Positions 36,908 through 44,722 of a stretch of DNA of 64,000 nt are shown piece by piece (the stretch's first letter is position 1; every line of letters begins with the position of its first letter). The translations under genes were made by a program, and so were the position numbers. The notes under the pieces were generated by a model, which was given only the letters and a program-made list of their open reading frames with translations, was not told the DNA's origin and ran no database searches. This stretch comes from Arthrobacter sp. UM1 (GTDB lineage: Bacteria > Actinomycetota > Actinomycetes > Actinomycetales > Micrococcaceae), in contig NZ_JACWAB010000008.1 of the NCBI RefSeq assembly GCF_020483305.1, positions 43,889 through 107,888 on the forward strand. Direction: 5' to 3'.

Positions 36908-37765
36908 CTACTGCTTCAGCCCCGCGAGCCGCTTGTGCAGCGCGTCCCGGTCCACGGTGAGGCTGAGCATCATCTGCTGCAGCTGGGCGAACTGCGGGGT
37001 CGCGCGATACTCCTGCGCGATCGCCGCGGCCTTCTGCTCCGTCAGCTTCCCCGTGATCGTGACGTCGTGCTCCCCCTGGAACCCGAACAGCGCCTTCTCC
37101 TGCGTCAGCGCGAACTGCGTGGGGAACTGCACCAGGGAGGCGGGGTCCTGCGGGGCGAGCAGCCCCATGGCGAACACCGCCGTGCCCGGCTTCTTGCCCT
37201 GGTGCACGCCGCTCGCCACGCCCACGCCGCTGACGCCGAGGCCTGCCCCGGCCTGCGCGCCCGGCGTCCGCTGGGCGGCCAGGGTCTGGTGGCGCGGCAC
37301 CTGGATGCTGTCCTGCCCCATCGGCTTGGCGGTGAGGGCGGCCTGGACCTCGCCGTTCTCATCCCGCACGAGCGTCAGCGCCGCACTCTTCTCCTCCACC
37401 GTCCATCCCGCGGGGTAGGAGAACGCGAACGCCCGATCCTCGGACACGTACCGGATCATGCCGTTGGCGTCCGGCTTCGGCTGGTTGGGCTTCGGTGCCG
37501 AGGGCGCCGGCGGCGCGGTGGTCTCGCGAGCGGTCGGCTTCGGCGAAGCGCTCGGCTTCGAGGACGGCGCGCTGCTGGAGGGCGACGACGACGGCGCCGC
37601 AGACGAGCCCGCCGCATCGCCCGAGGTGGACGCCGAGGGGTCAGAGCTGCTCTGCGCCTGGCCGTTGTCGGTCTTGAGCCCGCAGCCCGTGAGGGACAGG
37701 GCCAGGACGGCGGCGGCGGAGAGGGCCTGGAACCCCAGGCGCGGACGGGTCTTCAGTGGAGCCAT
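36908..37765 (-). CDS. Secreted lipoprotein of unknown function
   Basis: A 285-residue lipoprotein. The signal 'GFQALSAAAVLALSLTGC' ends in the lipobox LTGC. A Ser/Ala/Pro-rich linker of about 75 residues ('SAAPSSSPSSSAPSSKPSAS') spans the wall, and the globular domain starts at 'MIRYVSEDRAFAFSYPAGWT', resembling LpqN/PsbP-like folds found in actinobacterial lipoproteins. The exact function is unknown. ATG 37765 is used because the signal begins there. The gene is divergent from the DUF805 gene. Confidence 0.8.
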   Translation of the reverse strand: MAPLKTRPRLGFQALSAAAVLALSLTGCGLKTDNGQAQSSSDPSASTSGDAAGSSAAPSSSPSSSAPSSKPSASPKPTARETTAPPAPSAPKPNQPKPDANGMIRYVSEDRAFAFSYPAGWTVEEKSAALTLVRDENGEVQAALTAKPMGQDSIQVPRHQTLAAQRTPGAQAGAGLGVSGVGVASGVHQGKKPGTAVFAMGLLAPQDPASLVQFPTQFALTQEKALFGFQGEHDVTITGKLTEQKAAAIAQEYRATPQFAQLQQMMLSLTVDRDALHKRLAGLKQ

Positions 37766-37917
37766 ACTGCGAGCATGGCACTCAATCGCGGTCTGCGCGA
37801 GCGGAAAGGGCACAATTCCCCGCTTTTGATACCAAGGTGTGACTGAATCCAGGGGTCAATAGCACGTCGGGCCGATAGCATCGTGAGAAGAGAGTCATCA
37901 CTCAGAAGGAGAAGCAC

Positions 37918-39195
37918 ATGAGCCACGCGAGTGGGGGCAGCGTGCCAGGCCAGTCAGGCCCGGACGGACGGCAGCCGGAGCACCAGGAGCAGCAGAGCTG
38001 GGGCCAGCCTCAGGGGCAGCAGTCCTGGAACCGGGGTCAGGGAGACGCGTACGGACACGCACCGGAGTACGGGCAGCAGCCGAATTGGGGCCAGCAGCAG
38101 ACTCCGTACCCGCAGGGGCAGTCATCCCCGCAGAACCAGCCGTACCCGCAGGGGCAGCCCTATCCCCAGGGCCAGCAGTTCGGGCAGATGCAGCCGTACC
38201 CGTACCAGGGCGCCTCGCCGCAGCAGCAGGGCTACGGAGGACCCGTGGCGTTCCGCGAGCCCTGGAAGCGGCCTCACGCAGACTGGGGCAGCGCGATCAA
38301 GTTGTGGTGGAGCAACCTCTTCGTCTTCCGCGGACGGGCCTCCCGGTCCGAGTACTGGTGGATCATCCTGACCTGGGCCCTCGCGTACTTCGCCATCTCG
38401 ATGATCACGCAGATGATCACGTCCGCAAGCCTGGGGGCGAGCACCTCGAGCAGCAGCAGCATGTCGGACGCCGAGGCGATGCAGCGGCTGACTCAGCTCA
38501 TGTTCAACCCCGGAACCATCATCGGCTATCTCATCCAGCTGGCCCTGGGCATCGGCCTTCTCGGCATCTCGGTGCGCCGTCTGCATGACGTCAACCGGTC
38601 CGCGTGGTGGTACTTCGGCTTCATCATCGGCAGTGTCATCGCCAACATCCTCACGATGATCCTCATCTTCTCGATGTTCGCCGAGCTGGTGAAGGCAGTC
38701 GGAACCACGGGAACGCCCAACATCGGCGGTCAGATGCTCGGAATCATCCTGATCGGGCTGCTCCTTCTGGGATTCTCGATTCTGCTCATCGTCTGGCTGG
38801 CCTCTGACTCCAAGCCGGAGGGCGCACGGTTCGACCTCATGGGCAGCGGCCGCCTTCCCTCTCCCCCGGTTCCGGGACCGCTTCCCGCGGAGGCCCAGGT
38901 CGGCCAGCACAGCCAGGGCCAGGCCTTCCAGCAGGGTCAGCAGCCGCAGCAGTGGCAGGACTCCAGCCAGTGGGACCGCTCCAACCAGTGGCAGAACACC
39001 GGGCACGAGCAGAACAGCTGGCAGAACTCCGGTCAGGGGAACAGCGAGTGGCAGAACCCCGGCCAGGGGCAGGGCCAGTGGCAGAACCCTGAGCAGGGTC
39101 ACGGTCAGTGGCACGGCAACGGCGAGTGGCCCCAGCAGGGTCCCGGTCAACGACCTGACTCGGGTCAGGACCGCCCGAACAACAGCGGGCAGTAG
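37918..39195 (+). CDS. DUF805 membrane protein with Gln-rich tails
   Basis: A 425-residue protein. The central DUF805 domain (about 118-300) has 'LFVFRGRASRSEYWWIILTW' and 'GISVRRLHDVNRSAWWYFGF' and about five membrane helices. It is flanked by low-complexity tails: an N-terminal Pro/Gln/Tyr region with 'PYPQGQ' repeats, and a C-terminal Gln/Trp/Asn region with repeats of the form W-Q-N-x-G-Q-G ('EWQNPGQGQGQWQNPEQGHG'). The tails should be on the same side of the membrane and disordered. DUF805 proteins have no firm role. ATG 37918 has AGAAGGAGAAG upstream. Confidence 0.88.
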   Translation: MSHASGGSVPGQSGPDGRQPEHQEQQSWGQPQGQQSWNRGQGDAYGHAPEYGQQPNWGQQQTPYPQGQSSPQNQPYPQGQPYPQGQQFGQMQPYPYQGASPQQQGYGGPVAFREPWKRPHADWGSAIKLWWSNLFVFRGRASRSEYWWIILTWALAYFAISMITQMITSASLGASTSSSSSMSDAEAMQRLTQLMFNPGTIIGYLIQLALGIGLLGISVRRLHDVNRSAWWYFGFIIGSVIANILTMILIFSMFAELVKAVGTTGTPNIGGQMLGIILIGLLLLGFSILLIVWLASDSKPEGARFDLMGSGRLPSPPVPGPLPAEAQVGQHSQGQAFQQGQQPQQWQDSSQWDRSNQWQNTGHEQNSWQNSGQGNSEWQNPGQGQGQWQNPEQGHGQWHGNGEWPQQGPGQRPDSGQDRPNNSGQ

Positions 39196-39301
39196 AAGCC
39201 TGGAGATTCCAGCCCGGGCAGTTCAGTACCGTCACCTTGACGTGGCCTCACCCGCTGAGGCGCCCGTCAAGTTAGAGGACTGATCCGGCACACAGACAGG
39301 A

Positions 39302-39337
39302 GCGGCGCCCCGCAGACGATGATCTGCGGGGCGCCGC
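39302..39337 (-). terminator. Terminator of array gene 1
   Basis: A perfect 15-bp stem (39302-39316 with 39323-39337) with arm GCGGCGCCCCGCAGA, 28 bases past the stop of array gene 1. It also faces the convergent DUF805 gene. Confidence 0.9.
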
Positions 39338-39365
39338 CCCTGTTGCGCAGGAAACCGATCCTTTC

Positions 39366-40433
39366 CTAGAAGGTGTTGGTTTTGCGCGGAATGATCGTAT
39401 TCCACTTCTCCGGAACGTACCCGTTGACTCGGATCCTGTTCGTGATGCCCCTGTCCACTGACATCCCTCGGAAGTTGATGTTCGTGTACTTGTGGATGCC
39501 CCAGGTGTCAAAGATCTCCTTGGGGTGAACGATGACATCCCAGATCCAGGTCACGTCGCCCTCGTTATAGATCCGGTTCCTGTCCGGTTCGTAGACAAGA
39601 ACCGGACTCGAGAGCTCCCGGTTCGCCCTGTCGTAGGTGATGTCCCGAACTCCAGGGCGGCCACCCCCTTTGGCCCGCAGAATCTCGACACGGATGACCT
39701 CGGTGTGGTTGTCCACCGGCTCATTGCATCCACCCTGGGGCCGCTCGTTCTTCTTGACGGCGATGTGGAAGGCAGCGTGCGAGCCCATGTTTCCGGGATC
39801 TCCGAAAGACCTGAAGTTGTCCGTGAAGAGATTCCACTTGTTCCACGGCGTGCACTGGCCCCGCGTGCGCGTCGGGCTGGTCGGCTGTGTGGGCTGAACA
39901 GGCCGGGTCGGCTGCGTGGGCTGAGGCGTCCTGTTCTCAGGAACAGCCCTGGGCTTCTCTGGAGCGGTTGCCGGCCGCGGAACCACCTTGTTGCAACCGG
40001 GGTTCTCTTTGTCCCAGGCGGCGTCGTCGGCCTTGTACGCCGCGTATGCCTGGTCTGCCTTCTTCTTCTGGGCATTCCACTTGGCCAGCTTCTCCTGGTA
40101 CGGGTCCCAGACGTTCTTGCGCCATGTCACACAGGACGGCTTTTCACGGTTCGGCGTGTACTCCTGGCATTTCTCTGGGTTGCGCGGCTTCGCAGGCGCC
40201 GCCGGAAGGACATCTGCCGCCTTCTTCACCCGCGCAGGCCGGGGACGGGTGATCTTCGACGTATTGCACGCCGGCTTGGATGAGGGTTGCGAGGCCGCCG
40301 ACGCCGGCGCAGCCGTCGACAACGCGACCACCGGCACGGCCCACGCGGCAGAAACCGCCACGCGGCGGCTGGTCGTAGGCAGGGACGTGCCTCCCGCCCG
40401 ATGGGGCGGGGACGATTCAGGGGTATGTGTCAC
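39366..40433 (-). CDS. Tat-exported six-cysteine protein, array paralogue 1 of 5
   Basis: A 355-residue exported protein of no family I recognise. The signal has twin arginines at 23-24 ('TSRRVAVSAAWAVPVVALS') and an A-x-A site 'APASA'. The mature part has a Cys- and charge-rich helical domain (56-150, cysteines 56, 89, 101 and 147, 'KLAKWNAQKKKADQAYAAYK'), a Pro/Thr/Gln hinge (about 155-190, 'QPTQPTRPVQPTQPT') and a C-terminal domain with two more cysteines, beginning 'QCTPWNKW' and ending in 'ITNRIRVNGYV'. GTG 40433 is used because all five paralogues start at the same aligned GTG with AAGGG upstream. The helical domain is nearly identical to paralogue 2. Confidence 0.85.
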   Translation of the reverse strand: MTHTPESSPPHRAGGTSLPTTSRRVAVSAAWAVPVVALSTAAPASAASQPSSKPACNTSKITRPRPARVKKAADVLPAAPAKPRNPEKCQEYTPNREKPSCVTWRKNVWDPYQEKLAKWNAQKKKADQAYAAYKADDAAWDKENPGCNKVVPRPATAPEKPRAVPENRTPQPTQPTRPVQPTQPTSPTRTRGQCTPWNKWNLFTDNFRSFGDPGNMGSHAAFHIAVKKNERPQGGCNEPVDNHTEVIRVEILRAKGGGRPGVRDITYDRANRELSSPVLVYEPDRNRIYNEGDVTWIWDVIVHPKEIFDTWGIHKYTNINFRGMSVDRGITNRIRVNGYVPEKWNTIIPRKTNTF

Positions 40434-40486
40434 GGGGGTGACCCTTCTTCTCAGGACAGCGGCCCAGCGCCGCATGTCGAGGAATT

Positions 40487-40492
40487 AAAGTA
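40487..40492 (-). promoter_or_regulatory. -10-like element of array gene 1
   Basis: TACTTT on the minus strand, 53 bases before the start codon. The same element stands at the same distance before the other four array genes. Confidence 0.55.
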
Positions 40493-40665
40493 CACGCTCG
40501 CTATGTAAACTTTGCGGCGCAATTCCCTTCCCGCCTCACCCAGCACCGGTCTCAACAGCTCACTTCCCCGTCATGTCGTGTCAATCACATTCAGGGACGG
40601 CCCGTACCGGCAACGAAACACCGCTCACAGAGCGAGACAGACACCTCTCCCCCTCGAAAGCGGGA

Positions 40666-40695
40666 GCGCCCCGCAGGCGATGGCCTGCGGGGCGC
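40666..40695 (-). terminator. Terminator of array gene 2
   Basis: A perfect 13-bp stem (40666-40678 with 40683-40695), arm GCGCCCCGCAGGC, 22 bases past the stop of array gene 2. The remaining intergenic bases to 40486 hold the array gene 1 promoter and an AT-rich stretch. Confidence 0.9.
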
Positions 40696-40717
40696 CACTG
40701 GCGTCAACAGCGCTGGA

Positions 40718-41782
40718 TCACCATTCGTTGTTGCCCGGGTGGTTGACCCACGAATCGATGAACTTTCCGTTCAGACGGATATTGTTCGCGATCTCATCAC
40801 CGCTGCCCGACCTCCTGCCTGTAACAGTGAAGTAGGTGTAGTGCTGGTTGAGGCTGAAGACGTCGCGCGGCTTGAAGCGGATCTCCCACATGTAGGTGAC
40901 CTCTCCACGCTGGTAGATCTTTCCCTCTTGCGGCTTGTAGATCTCCAACCGCTTGGTGTAATTCGGCCGGGTGGTATGCAGCTCTTGCTGCCTCCAAGTC
41001 CACTGATTTCGCGGCCCTCCGCCACGGGAACGCAGGACCTCAACGGTCATCGTCTGTTCCGCGTGCTCGTCTTGTGCTTCTGGGCACCCGCCGTTCGGCC
41101 GCTTGTTCTCCGAGACCGCCAGATGGAAGGCAACATGGGTTCCCGGATAAGCCACGGTGCCGAATCGGCGAACATTGTCGAACACCGAGGTCCAGCGGTT
41201 CCACGGCGTGCAGCTCTCGGCATCCGGCCGTGGCCGCGTCGGCCGAGTCGGCTGCGTGGGCTGGGTGGGCTGCGCGGTCGGCTTAGTAGTCGGCTTTGTC
41301 GTCGGCGTCGGCGTGGGCTTGGGAGCGGCACTCGACCGCGGAACCACCTTGTTGCAACCGGGGTTCTCCTTGTCCCAAGCGGCGTCGTCGGCCTTGTACG
41401 CCGCGTACGCCTGATCCGCCTTCTTCTTCTGGGCATTCCACTTGGCCAGCTTCTCCTGGTACGGATCCCAGACGTTCTTGCGCCATGTGACACACGACGT
41501 CTTTTCACGGTTCGGCCTGTACTCCTGGCATTTCTCTGGGTTGGCCGGCTTCGCAGGCGCCGCCGGAAGGACATCTGCAGCCTTCTTCACCCGAGCAGGC
41601 CGAGGGCGGGTGAGCTTCGATGGGTCGCACTTGCCGACCGACGCCGCCGAAGCCGGCGCAGCCGTCGACAGCGCGACGACCGGCACAGCCCACGCGGCAG
41701 ACACAGCCACGCGGCGACTCGTGAGGGGCATGGAGGAGCGCTCCGTCCCTGTTGCCGGGGATGGATTGGGGGTATGTGTCAC
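40718..41782 (-). CDS. Tat-exported six-cysteine protein, array paralogue 2 of 5
   Basis: 354 residues with the same layout as paralogue 1. The twin-arginine signal 'LTSRRVAVSAAWAVPVVALS' is nearly the same. The Cys/charge-rich helical domain is almost identical to paralogue 1, in DNA as well, from 'RPRPARVKKAADVLPAAPAK' to 'ENPGCNKVV'. The hinge is 'PTPTPTTKPTTKPTAQPTQP'. The C-terminal domain starts 'SCTPWNRW' and ends near 'IANNIRLNGKF', but it is strongly diverged from paralogue 1. Six cysteines are conserved in position. GTG 41782; AAGGG upstream. Function unknown. Confidence 0.85.
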   Translation of the reverse strand: MTHTPNPSPATGTERSSMPLTSRRVAVSAAWAVPVVALSTAAPASAASVGKCDPSKLTRPRPARVKKAADVLPAAPAKPANPEKCQEYRPNREKTSCVTWRKNVWDPYQEKLAKWNAQKKKADQAYAAYKADDAAWDKENPGCNKVVPRSSAAPKPTPTPTTKPTTKPTAQPTQPTQPTRPTRPRPDAESCTPWNRWTSVFDNVRRFGTVAYPGTHVAFHLAVSENKRPNGGCPEAQDEHAEQTMTVEVLRSRGGGPRNQWTWRQQELHTTRPNYTKRLEIYKPQEGKIYQRGEVTYMWEIRFKPRDVFSLNQHYTYFTVTGRRSGSGDEIANNIRLNGKFIDSWVNHPGNNEW

Positions 41783-41835
41783 GGGGGTGACCCTTCTTCT
41801 CAGGACAGCGGCACAACGCCGCGTCTCGACGAATT

Positions 41836-41841
41836 AAAGTA
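41836..41841 (-). promoter_or_regulatory. -10-like element of array gene 2
   Basis: TACTTT on the minus strand, 53 bases before the start codon; the 28 bases around it are nearly the same as before array gene 1. Confidence 0.55.
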
Positions 41842-42006
41842 CACGATCGCTATGCAAACTCGTGACCATGGTCAGGAGCCCTCACCGCCCGACGACAGTC
41901 TCAACGGCCCCTCCCTAGCCATGCCGCGCCGAGCAGGCTTGCAAACAGCGTTAATCGGCAACGAAGCGCCGTCCGCATCGCAAGACCGGCTCTCGCCCCA
42001 GCAGGG

Positions 42007-42034
42007 GCCCCCGCGGAGACAGCCCACGGGGCGC
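42007..42034 (-). terminator. Weak terminator hairpin of array gene 3
   Basis: An imperfect stem (GCCCCCGCGG with CCCACGGGGC) about 40 bases past the stop of array gene 3. It keeps the GCCCC/GGGGC core of the other array terminators but is degraded. Confidence 0.5.
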
Positions 42035-42072
42035 TCCCGAATGTCGCGATCTAGACGACTTCGACTCGCTGG

Positions 42073-43086
42073 TCAGTAGATGGAGTGTCCGCCCTTTGAA
42101 ACGAGCCGGTGTCCGTTCAGACGCACCCAGTTGGTGATGTTGCCGCCTGCCGCCTTTCCATAGACGCCCAGCACGGCGCCGCTCCCGGACGCAGTTCTCG
42201 TCTTCGCCAATTCAGGAACGTTGATCCGAACCCTCCAGCTATGGCTGACGGTCCCCTTGGTCAGGGGACGCTTCTCGGGGAAGGTGGGCGTAGAGAGCGT
42301 CTCTACGAAGAACAGCCCATCGCGGAACTGCTTCAGACCTTGGCCTCGCGAACTCGACGGGTCGCCCGTTTCGCGGATGACTTCCACCAGCAGATAGTCC
42401 GTGCTGTTGTCTTCGGGGGTCGAGCAATACCCAGCACCCGGGTGACTGTTCGGCGCAGCCTTGACATAGAACCTCATGTGGGAGAGGCGACCGGGGAGAC
42501 CTTCACGAGAGGCATCGTGAAGGTACTGGAGATCCCACTTCTTCCACGGCTTGCACACGGCCGGCTGGGTCTCCGTGGGCTGCGTTGGCTGGGGCGCCGG
42601 CTTAGGCTTGGGGGCCGCCGGTGCTTCCTGCGGCAGCACGACCTTGCTGCAGCCCGGGTTCTCAGTCCTCCACTTCTTGTCATCCTGCTTGTAGGCAAGA
42701 TAGGCGTCCGACTGCGCATCCCACGCAGCCTTAGCCTCCTCCTCGGCTTTCCGCTGCGCCGTCTCCCTTCGCCAGGCTTGACAATCCTCGCTAGACCGGC
42801 CGGTTGGCACCCTCGGACAACTGACAGGCCGCCTCCTCGGAAAAGTTGTCACGCGCGGCTGTGGGCCGCTGGGCTCTTTGACCAGGTACGGCCGCGGACG
42901 TGTGAGGTTGTTCGGGTCGCAGACCTGCTTAGGAGGCTGGTTCGACGCCGCGGAAGCAGGCGCAGCCGTCGACATTGCGACAACCGGCACGGCCCACGCG
43001 GCAGAGACCGCCACGCGGCGGCTCGTGAGAGGCATGGAGGAGCGCTCCGTTCCTGGTGCCGGGGATGGATTGCGGGTATAGGTCAC
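42073..43086 (-). CDS. Tat-exported six-cysteine protein, array paralogue 3 of 5
   Basis: 337 residues, closest to paralogue 4. Twin-arginine signal 'LTSRRVAVSAAWAVPVVAMS'. The helical domain differs from 1 and 2: 'QVCDPNNLTRPRPYLVKEP', then 'PVSCPRVPTGRSSEDCQAWR', 'AAWDAQSDAYLAYKQDDKKW' and 'ENPGCSKVV'. The hinge is short ('KPKPAPQPTQPTETQP'). The C-terminal domain starts 'VCKPWKKWDLQYLHDASREG', has 'AGYCSTPEDNS' and 'TVSHSWRVRINVPELAKTR', and ends 'ITNWVRLNGHRL'. GTG 43086. No function can be assigned. Confidence 0.85.
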   Translation of the reverse strand: MTYTRNPSPAPGTERSSMPLTSRRVAVSAAWAVPVVAMSTAAPASAASNQPPKQVCDPNNLTRPRPYLVKEPSGPQPRVTTFPRRRPVSCPRVPTGRSSEDCQAWRRETAQRKAEEEAKAAWDAQSDAYLAYKQDDKKWRTENPGCSKVVLPQEAPAAPKPKPAPQPTQPTETQPAVCKPWKKWDLQYLHDASREGLPGRLSHMRFYVKAAPNSHPGAGYCSTPEDNSTDYLLVEVIRETGDPSSSRGQGLKQFRDGLFFVETLSTPTFPEKRPLTKGTVSHSWRVRINVPELAKTRTASGSGAVLGVYGKAAGGNITNWVRLNGHRLVSKGGHSIY

Positions 43087-43139
43087 GGGGGTGATCCTTC
43101 TTCTCAGGACGGCGGCCGGGTGCCAGCCGTCGACTCATC

Positions 43140-43145
43140 AAGGTA
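43140..43145 (-). promoter_or_regulatory. -10-like element of array gene 3
   Basis: TACCTT on the minus strand, 53 bases before the start codon. The rest of the 318-base gap to the next gene holds only this promoter region, unremarkable sequence and the terminator at 43336. Confidence 0.55.
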
Positions 43146-43335
43146 CGCATCCGTTCATTCCCCTGATGGGCTGAGAGGCAGCCTTCACATCTCAATGGCC
43201 CAGCGAGCACCACGCCCCCGCGGAGCCGATCGGACGCGACGCGCGCAAACCGGCAGCCCCTTGCCGGACAACGTCCAGTTGGCTCAATCAGTCACCCCAC
43301 AATCCCCCGTCCATCCACCGGACCCCATGCATACA

Positions 43336-43367
43336 AGCGCCCCGCAGGCTGCAGCCTGCGGGGCGCT
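43336..43367 (-). terminator. Terminator of array gene 4
   Basis: A perfect 15-bp stem (43336-43350 with 43353-43367), arm AGCGCCCCGCAGGCT, 37 bases past the stop of array gene 4. Confidence 0.9.
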
Positions 43368-43404
43368 CCGGTTCAACGCGAGCAAGACGTTTTCAATCAG
43401 CAAG

Positions 43405-44409
43405 TCAGTAGAGCGGGTCCCCATCCGTTGACACAAGCCGTTGTCCGTTCAGACGCAGCCAGTTGGTGATCTTGCCGCCTGCCGCTTTTCCCTCGACGTC
43501 CAGGTGGGTGCCGCTGTCCTTGAAAGGAGTTCTCGCTTTCGCCAGCTCGGGAACGTTGACCCGGATCCTCCAGCTATGGCTGACGGTCCCCTTGGTCAGA
43601 GGAGGGTCCAGGGGGTGGGCGGCCGCGGAGAGCACCTCCTCCACGAACACTCCAGCACGGTAATTCCTGAGACGTTGACCCCGGATATGCGTAGGGTTGC
43701 CTGTTTCGCGAACGATTTCGAGGAGCAGGTCTTCCGTGCTGTTCTCTTCCGGGGTCGAGCAGTATCCGGCACCCGGGTGGCTGTTCTGCTCAGCCCAGAT
43801 ACGGATCCTCATGCGGGAGGCAAACCCGATGCGACCTCTTCGAGAGACATCATCGAGGTACTTGATCTCCCACTTCTTCCACGGCCTGCACACCGCCGGC
43901 TGGGTCTCAGTGGTCGGCTCTGGGCTCGGCTGGGGCTGGACCGGAGGCTCCTTCGGCGTCACGACGTCGATGCAGCCCGGGTTCTCCTTCAGCCACCTGT
44001 TGTCGTCTTCCTTGTACGCGAGGTACGCGTTGGACTGCGCATCCCAGGCAGCCTTGGCCGCCTCCTCGGCTTTGCGCTGTTCAGTGTTCTTGCGCCACGT
44101 CTGACATGCCACGCTCGAGCTACCGGTCGGCACGTCCGGGCAGTTCGCAGGCCGCTCCCCCGGAACGGTTGTCACCCGCGGCTGACTGCCCTCGGGCTCC
44201 TGGACCGGGCGAGGCCGTGGACGCGTGAAACTGTTCGGGTCACAGACCTGCTTCGGGGGCTGGTGTGATGCCGCCGAGGCCGGCGCCGCCGTCGAGAACG
44301 CGACGGCGGGCGCAGCCCACGCGGCAGAGACAGCCACGCGGCGACTCGTGAGGAGCCTGGCGGAACGCTCCGCCCCTGGTGCCGGGGATGGATTGGGGGT
44401 ATGGGTCAC
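43405..44409 (-). CDS. Tat-exported six-cysteine protein, array paralogue 4 of 5
   Basis: 334 residues, clearly the sister of paralogue 3. Twin-arginine signal 'LTSRRVAVSAAWAAPAVAFS'. The helical domain has 'QVCDPNSFTRPRPRPVQEPE', 'ANCPDVPTGSSSVACQTWRK', 'AAWDAQSNAYLAYKEDDNRW' and 'ENPGCIDVV'. The C-terminal domain starts 'VCRPWKKWEIKYLDDVSRRG' and ends 'ITNWLRLNGQRLVSTDGDPL'. The start GTG 44409 aligns with the other four; an in-frame ATG lies 21 bases further upstream. Function unknown. Confidence 0.85.
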   Translation of the reverse strand: MTHTPNPSPAPGAERSARLLTSRRVAVSAAWAAPAVAFSTAAPASAASHQPPKQVCDPNSFTRPRPRPVQEPEGSQPRVTTVPGERPANCPDVPTGSSSVACQTWRKNTEQRKAEEAAKAAWDAQSNAYLAYKEDDNRWLKENPGCIDVVTPKEPPVQPQPSPEPTTETQPAVCRPWKKWEIKYLDDVSRRGRIGFASRMRIRIWAEQNSHPGAGYCSTPEENSTEDLLLEIVRETGNPTHIRGQRLRNYRAGVFVEEVLSAAAHPLDPPLTKGTVSHSWRIRVNVPELAKARTPFKDSGTHLDVEGKAAGGKITNWLRLNGQRLVSTDGDPLY

Positions 44410-44462
44410 GGGGGTGATCCTTCTGCTCATGACGGCGGCCGGATGCCACCCGTCGACTCATC

Positions 44463-44468
44463 AAGGTA
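44463..44468 (-). promoter_or_regulatory. -10-like element of array gene 4
   Basis: TACCTT on the minus strand, 53 bases before the start codon, in a context shared with array gene 3 (TACCTTGATGAGTCGACG). The 313-base gap to the next gene holds only this, unremarkable sequence and the terminator at 44651. Confidence 0.55.
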
Positions 44469-44650
44469 GGTATCCGTGACTTCTCCAGGTGAATGCTGAG
44501 ACACCCTTCATTGATCAACCTCGCGATGAGTTCAGTGCGCATGTGCGCCGGTCAGCCGCGATCCGCACAAACCGGCAGCCCCTTGCCGGAGCCCCTCCGG
44601 CTGGAACCACCCGTCACTGCACCTCGCCCGTCCACCGACCGCCCCGCAGG

Positions 44651-44686
44651 CAGGCGCCCCAGAGGCACAAGCCTCCGGGGCGCCTG
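44651..44686 (-). terminator. Terminator of array gene 5
   Basis: A 16-bp stem with one mismatch (44651-44666 with 44671-44686), arm CAGGCGCCCCAGAGGC, 36 bases past the stop of array gene 5. Confidence 0.88.
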
Positions 44687-44722
44687 CGAGCCTCAGCGAG
44701 GAGAGCCGCGTTCGGCCAGGGA

